DNA of 30,003 bases from a virus, in the IMG/VR virus record IMGVR_UViG_3300021442_000221, positions 1 through 30,003 of that record. One strand, written 5' to 3'. This document shows positions 25,858 to 30,003 of the stretch, piece after piece (the stretch's first letter is position 1; every line of letters begins with the position of its first letter). The notes under the pieces were generated by a model. The model saw nothing but the letters and a program-made list of their open reading frames with translations. It was not told where the DNA came from and ran no database searches. The position numbers and the translations under genes were made by a program.

Positions 25858-25865
25858 TATTTATT
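25858..25865 (-). promoter_or_regulatory. Late-promoter-like element before gp6
   Basis: The minus strand reads AATAAATA followed by GTAT, seven of eight matches to the T4-type late consensus. It is 22 bases before the gp6 start at 25835, in the 50-base gap 25836-25885. An AGGA ribosome-binding site lies between it and the start. The rest of the gap is AT-rich with no clear hairpin. Confidence 0.48.
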
Positions 25866-25885
25866 TAAACTAATTAACCACTTAC

Positions 25886-26335
25886 TTAACTACTAAATGA
25901 AGATGCATCTTCATCGAATGTTAAACGCATTTGTTCAGAGATATTATACGGTAGATATGTTAATGTACAATCAATTATAATTCCTGATTCGTACTGATCA
26001 ATAAGGATACTGTCTACATTAACCCTAGGATCTGCATTAACAATCTCTGTAACATTCTCAGCTATAAGTGTTTTTAACCCTTCTGTTAGTGGTTCATAAA
26101 TTGCTTCCCAAATAATAGTTCCAAATGTTGGATTTTCCAATTTTTCACCCTGTCGTATATGAAAATGATTTATAATATCTTGTTTAATTAATTCAATATC
26201 ATAAAGCACTTTACTTGAGTTAGCTGGATTAACTGAACTTAAACCACGATACGCTCTACTTTTAACTATTGACGGATCTTTAGCGGCTGTAGTTACTTTT
26301 ATTTGTTTGTATAATTCTCTATCAGATTTGCTCAT
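25886..26335 (-). CDS. 25: Baseplate wedge subunit gp25 (149 aa)
   Basis: A 149-residue protein of the gp25/GPW family. The family signature is clear: an IxxSI-type helix equivalent (LYDIELIKQDIINHF), then IRQGEKLENPTFGTIIWE (60-77), IYEPLT, and DPRV at 102-105, the position where T4 gp25 has its E-P-R motif. The final strand is the usual L-T-Y-x-P. In T4, gp25 clamps the two gp6 chains and starts sheath polymerisation at the baseplate. Length is close to T4 gp25 (132 residues) with a short N-terminal extension. The start at 26335 follows the spike gene by six bases and uses a TAGG ribosome-binding site that overlaps the upstream stop codon. Gene order (spike, gp25, gp6) supports the call. 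Confidence 0.93.
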   Translation of the reverse strand: MSKSDRELYKQIKVTTAAKDPSIVKSRAYRGLSSVNPANSSKVLYDIELIKQDIINHFHIRQGEKLENPTFGTIIWEAIYEPLTEGLKTLIAENVTEIVNADPRVNVDSILIDQYESGIIIDCTLTYLPYNISEQMRLTFDEDASSFSS

Positions 26336-26341
26336 ATTAAC

Positions 26342-27928
26342 CTACTTTGATGCTTCTTTCTTAAACGGATCTGCTGTTGGTACAAATTCAAGGTCATTCT
26401 TGACTGTTATCACGTTATCTCTGTCTGTGACTCCAACTTTAAATGCTAATGGATTTAAATTTTCATGATCCTTCCAAGGTTCATGTTGTGGTGCTCTTTG
26501 TGATAATATTCCTAACGCATTATTTGTTGGAATACCAGGTAGAATATGTGTATTAAGAGCTGTAACAAGTTGAGCGGCTGATGCCGCTGGACCATTCATA
26601 TGAATTTGCGGAGCAGTTTCTAAATGCTGACCGCCTGACTTAATATGAGATGTTCCACCTGATGTAATTTTAGTTTCACCATTTGTTTTATACTCAGTAT
26701 TACCTATTGTAGTAACCCAAAGATTTTGACCTACTAACATTTTAGTATCTTTTTGTGATTCTAATTGTATTCTACCTTTAATAATTTTAGGCTCTTCTAC
26801 ATCAAGATAAGTACCACTTGCTTTCATGGCTATATTAGCTCCAGCTTCTATGGTAATATTTCTATCTGCTGTTAAATTAAAATCAGCTTCAGTATGCATA
26901 CTCATACTGTCTTTTGCATAAATGTCTATTTTTCCATCTGATGTTAATTCAACCCATGCTGATCCTTTTGAATTAGCAATATATATTAAATCTTCTGTAT
27001 TATGTAATAAAATTTGATGACCAGTTCTAGTCCGTATCCTAACTAATTCATTATGTGGTAATTCACGTAGTCCATCTAATTCATTCTTAGCAACATTAGA
27101 ATATTCTGGTGGTCCTTCACTTGCTGATGTTTTTCGTAAAAGTTTATCATTACCATCATCCATTACAAATGATGTTCCACCTAATCTGCTTCTAAATACA
27201 TTAGCTGGTGCATCAGAAACTCCTACAAGTCCTTTCGGTGCTCCAGGAGTTTTATCAACTGGTCCTGGTGTACTAATACCAAACACTGAACTAGGAAGTT
27301 CACGTCTAGCACTAGCCGTTGTTATTCCCCTAAATTCATCTATAAATTCTTTTGTAACTAATCCTTGTTCTAATAATGTATTAAGAAGTCTTAATTGAAA
27401 AGGTTTTAAAAATTTTGTTGGGTCTTGTGCAATACCCGATTCATTTTGTTTATTATATTCACTTGCAGGAATTTTTTTACCTTTAAAGTCTGCAGGTGTT
27501 CCATCAGTTGTTAACGACGTTGAAGCATTGCCAGGAACAGCAAAATTTTGATACTGGTCCCAAACACAACCTAACCAATAACATTGATTAGGATTACTCT
27601 CAGCAAAAATTACTAATACATTTGTTCCTGCATCAGGCGGAACCATCCACATACCATAACTTTGTTGGCTTTGTCTATAATCATCATTTTTTCCTGTTGA
27701 CCAAACTGGCGTTTGTCCAGCAAAAGGTGATAGATACCTTGCTGTAAATAATTGTCCATCTTTTTGTGGTTCATTTCCTGATGTTGTTGATTTTAATAAC
27801 TCAACTTGAAGATTACCCATAAAAGAAGGATCTTGATGACTAACAACTTTAGCTAGATATGGTCCTGGGTCTTTAGGTGCTGGCCCGTCGGCTTGAATAA
27901 GATTTAAAAATTGTTCTGTTAATGACAT
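26342..27928 (-). CDS. 5: Baseplate central spike, gp5-like without lysozyme domain (528 aa)
   Basis: Residues about 20-128 form the OB-fold region of gp5/VgrG-like spikes (PYLAKVVSHQDP, MWMVPPDAGTNVLVIFAES, CYWLGCVW). A helical linker follows (about 170-212, KFLKPFQLRLLNTLLEQGL). RSRLGGTSFVMDDG (247-259) and TGHQILLHNTEDLIYIANS (302-320) lead into a beta-helix needle of about 320-445, whose short repeats include LTADRNITIEAGANIAM. The C-terminus has HMNGPAASAAQ and RAPQHEPWKDHE. In T4, gp5 has a lysozyme domain between OB-fold and needle; no such domain or its catalytic Glu-Asp-Thr context is seen here. The start overlaps the hub stop by one base and has an AGGA site about nine bases before it. 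It probably forms the trimeric membrane-piercing spike mounted on the hub. Confidence 0.88.
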   Translation of the reverse strand: MSLTEQFLNLIQADGPAPKDPGPYLAKVVSHQDPSFMGNLQVELLKSTTSGNEPQKDGQLFTARYLSPFAGQTPVWSTGKNDDYRQSQQSYGMWMVPPDAGTNVLVIFAESNPNQCYWLGCVWDQYQNFAVPGNASTSLTTDGTPADFKGKKIPASEYNKQNESGIAQDPTKFLKPFQLRLLNTLLEQGLVTKEFIDEFRGITTASARRELPSSVFGISTPGPVDKTPGAPKGLVGVSDAPANVFRSRLGGTSFVMDDGNDKLLRKTSASEGPPEYSNVAKNELDGLRELPHNELVRIRTRTGHQILLHNTEDLIYIANSKGSAWVELTSDGKIDIYAKDSMSMHTEADFNLTADRNITIEAGANIAMKASGTYLDVEEPKIIKGRIQLESQKDTKMLVGQNLWVTTIGNTEYKTNGETKITSGGTSHIKSGGQHLETAPQIHMNGPAASAAQLVTALNTHILPGIPTNNALGILSQRAPQHEPWKDHENLNPLAFKVGVTDRDNVITVKNDLEFVPTADPFKKEASK

Positions 27929-27930
27929 TA
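27926..27930 (-). promoter_or_regulatory. TAATG stop/start overlap between hub and spike genes
   Basis: The hub stop and the spike start share one base. An AGGA ribosome-binding site lies nine bases before the ATG. Coupling suits two proteins that assemble in equal numbers. Confidence 0.7.
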
Positions 27931-30003
27931 GAAAGGTCCTGTTAATCCTGGATGGACAAAACTTCCAGACGATCCATTACCAATTTTATCATACTCAGTC
28001 TTTGGTTGAGTTGGTAACGGACTAAATGCGTTAGCTTCACCTTGTTGGTTGTTTAATCTAATTAATTTTAATTCCTGTTGAAACTTTCCTTGATTAAAAT
28101 TTGACGTAACCTCTCTTACCCAATAAAGTCCGCTAAAGTGTTCTAACTTTGTTCCGTCTCCTAATGTTGGAAATTGCATTGTTCCATCTTGATTATAATC
28201 AAACGGTGTTCTAAAATTAAGATCAATATAAACTTTTTTATCTTGATATCTCATTTGCCCTCGATCATCTATTGATTTTTTAAAAGTCCCTGGACTATTA
28301 TAATTTCCTAGTCCACTATCAGAAATAAAATAAGGATCACCCCAAATTGTTAACGAGGCGTGCATCAAATCTACTGGGTGATTAACTGTAGCATCATGAA
28401 ATTGTCTTGCAAGTTCATCAGCCTGCCCTGATGCTATTGCTCGCATTCCACCTGAATAATTTACTAAAGCCTTAACACCTTGTTTTTTCCAAATCTTTTG
28501 TGCAGGAATAGATAATTGAGGTGGCGCAGTTTGTTGCGTATTTGTAATGTGTGCTAACTCGGCTTGAGTTGCATGACTTCCTGGATTATTGAGATCTTTT
28601 GTATTTTCACCTTTGTCTGGTGTTAGTCGAGTTAAAAATCTATATTCAAATTTAATATCAAAATTTATAACATCTTTGTTTTTGCCTGTATAAACATAAT
28701 TGTATTGTTTACAAGTTGTATCTTTTATCTTTACGACTCCTTTTGAAATCTCAGTAGGGGTTGTCCACGTTGATGCAGGCTCTTTATATGGGACAACTCT
28801 AAAAACATATAGCTTTGGAAATCTACCTTTCTTTAATTCCATTTCATATACAGGTATATTAAAAACTTGGGTTTCAATCTTAAACCATTCTCTATTTCCT
28901 TCAGCATCTGGTTCTCTTTGTGCTAAAGATCTTCCGAAGTCACTAATAAGAACTATTTCTTCAATAATTTTATTAACATGAGTTTTTTCTTTAAAAGTAA
29001 TATCTCTACTCTTTGTAGAAATCTTGGCAAGAGATGTTAGCCAAATACCTTTCTCTGCATTGTATACATATTTTGCAGGTGGTAACGGTGTTGCGCCTGC
29101 TTGTAATGCCGAAAACATTATTGTTGAATTACCAATCGAATTAATATTTTCTTTTTTAGTCATAAAGTCTTTTAATGATTCACTAGTGGCACTTCTTACT
29201 ACTGAGATTCCTAAAATCTTTTTAGCCCATGTATCAAAATCAAATGTATTCAAGTTTATAGCTTCAGCAAGATCTTCTTTTCTACTACTACTTTCAGGAT
29301 GAAGATTATACAATCGTCTTGCTTCTGAAAGCGACCTAGCAACACCTTCTGTAGTAGCATTTTGTTCATTAGGATTAGAAGTTGTTACTTCACTTGCTCG
29401 TTCATTTGGAAAAGTAATCATATATTCATCAGCAAATGAAACTGTATCTTTCGATTCACGTTTTAGCAACGTGGTATTAAGTTGAGTTGTTAAACTATGT
29501 GATCCTGATTGTAAAAGTTCATGTACAGATCCTCCTGAAAGTGTAATATCTGTCGGTATTTGTTGAACTTCAGCTGTTAATGCCTGATCATTAAAAGCAA
29601 TACCTCTCATATTATATTCTGAACCACTTTGCGTAACTGTAAAATCTGCATTAGTTAACTGAATAGGTAAGTATCTTTTTGATTGTCCTTCTACTTGCGA
29701 TAGTCTACTTACCTTACCATCATCGTCATAGCCTACCCAATCTAGTATTAAAAGAAATGGAGCACCAATGTAATTCCCGTGTCCAGCTTTAATACTTGCA
29801 ACTTGTAATGTTTCTAAAAATTGTCCCATACTATAAGGTTCTATAACTTTAAAAGAAAACTTATTATATGATGCAGTTCGTGTTTGTGGGTTAGGTGCAA
29901 CAACAGAATTAATTTCTAGGTCTTCAATAAAATATTCTATTCTTCCTCCAGCGTCTACTCGTTCAAATGCAGTTAAGGCTTTTCTCTCTTTAAGTGTCCG
30001 TGT
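27928..30003 (-). CDS. Baseplate hub protein, gp27-like, 5' end outside the window
   Basis: The frame is open from the right edge to a stop at 27928-27930, giving 691 visible residues. The ATG at 29827-29829 is internal: 58 in-frame codons upstream encode conserved-looking sequence (ERVDAGGRIEYFIEDLEINS, then SYNKFSFKVIEPYSMG). Later regions include KTHVNKIIEEIVLISDFGRS, RFPKLYVFRVVPY and FEYRFLTRLTP. The end has SGLYWVREVTSNFNQGKFQQ followed by a strand and Arg, the usual closing element of phage hub domains (gp27/gpD type), where a long strand pair ends in V-x-x-x-F-x-x-G-x-F-x-x-x-L. The spike gene follows directly. In T4, gp27 forms the trimeric torus carrying gp5, so a hub role is likely; the tail is Gly/Ser-rich. 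Confidence 0.72.
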   Translation of the reverse strand, partial: TRTLKERKALTAFERVDAGGRIEYFIEDLEINSVVAPNPQTRTASYNKFSFKVIEPYSMGQFLETLQVASIKAGHGNYIGAPFLLILDWVGYDDDGKVSRLSQVEGQSKRYLPIQLTNADFTVTQSGSEYNMRGIAFNDQALTAEVQQIPTDITLSGGSVHELLQSGSHSLTTQLNTTLLKRESKDTVSFADEYMITFPNERASEVTTSNPNEQNATTEGVARSLSEARRLYNLHPESSSRKEDLAEAINLNTFDFDTWAKKILGISVVRSATSESLKDFMTKKENINSIGNSTIMFSALQAGATPLPPAKYVYNAEKGIWLTSLAKISTKSRDITFKEKTHVNKIIEEIVLISDFGRSLAQREPDAEGNREWFKIETQVFNIPVYEMELKKGRFPKLYVFRVVPYKEPASTWTTPTEISKGVVKIKDTTCKQYNYVYTGKNKDVINFDIKFEYRFLTRLTPDKGENTKDLNNPGSHATQAELAHITNTQQTAPPQLSIPAQKIWKKQGVKALVNYSGGMRAIASGQADELARQFHDATVNHPVDLMHASLTIWGDPYFISDSGLGNYNSPGTFKKSIDDRGQMRYQDKKVYIDLNFRTPFDYNQDGTMQFPTLGDGTKLEHFSGLYWVREVTSNFNQGKFQQELKLIRLNNQQGEANAFSPLPTQPKTEYDKIGNGSSGSFVHPGLTGPF

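Noticed and set aside
26342-27928. Tail lysozyme domain expected in gp5
   Set aside because: No lysozyme-like catalytic Glu and surrounding motif was found between the OB-fold and the needle, so the lysozyme function was not assigned.
1-30003. tRNA genes, CRISPR arrays, insertion sequences, attachment sites
   Set aside because: The window is almost fully coding, with no gap longer than 56 bases. No regularly spaced repeats, terminal inverted repeats or cloverleaf-like sequence were seen.

Overview
The window is part of the late structural module of a contractile-tailed phage (myovirus) of the T4-like superfamily, of the marine cyanophage/pelagiphage type. The evidence is the AT-rich sequence, the recognisable baseplate genes (a gp27-like hub, a gp5-like spike, gp25 and gp6), and the virion proteins that follow them, whose conserved blocks I recognise from marine T4-like phages. 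No host gene, integrase, tRNA, insertion sequence or CRISPR array was seen. All supported genes lie on the minus strand, so transcription runs from high to low coordinates.

Layout in transcription order: a hub protein cut off by the right edge (27928 to beyond 30003); a gp5-like central spike without a lysozyme domain (26342-27928); gp25 (25886-26335); a long gp6-like wedge protein (22377-25835); one giant gene of 4,910 codons (7645-22377) that fills almost half the window; a 204-residue virion protein (7009-7623); three paralogous fibre-like proteins (4971-7004, 3115-4971, 1573-3081) that share an N-terminal platform and differ in their C-termini; a 302-residue virion protein (660-1568); a 119-residue conserved phage protein of unknown role (244-603); and the N-terminal 85 residues of a possible GT-A-type glycosyltransferase (1-257), cut by the left edge.

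The genes are packed tightly. Three junctions are one-base stop/start overlaps (TAATG), three are gaps of only 4-6 bases, and one is a 14-base overlap. Only four gaps reach 21 bases or more. Each of these four holds an AT-rich octamer resembling the T4-type late promoter (consensus TATAAATA), 18-23 bases before the next start codon. This suggests four late transcription start points: before gp6, before the 204-residue protein, before the 502-residue fibre and before the 119-residue gene.

Functionally, hub plus spike form the centre of the baseplate, and gp25 plus gp6 build the wedges and start the sheath. The giant protein sits where T4 has gp7 and P2 has gene I, so it is probably a wedge or peripheral baseplate protein. 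It is enlarged with propeller-like, carbohydrate-binding-like and repeated beta modules. The fibre paralogs probably give alternative receptor-contact tips. No hidden non-structural system was found. The most interesting objects are the giant modular protein, the fibre paralog set and the promoter placement.
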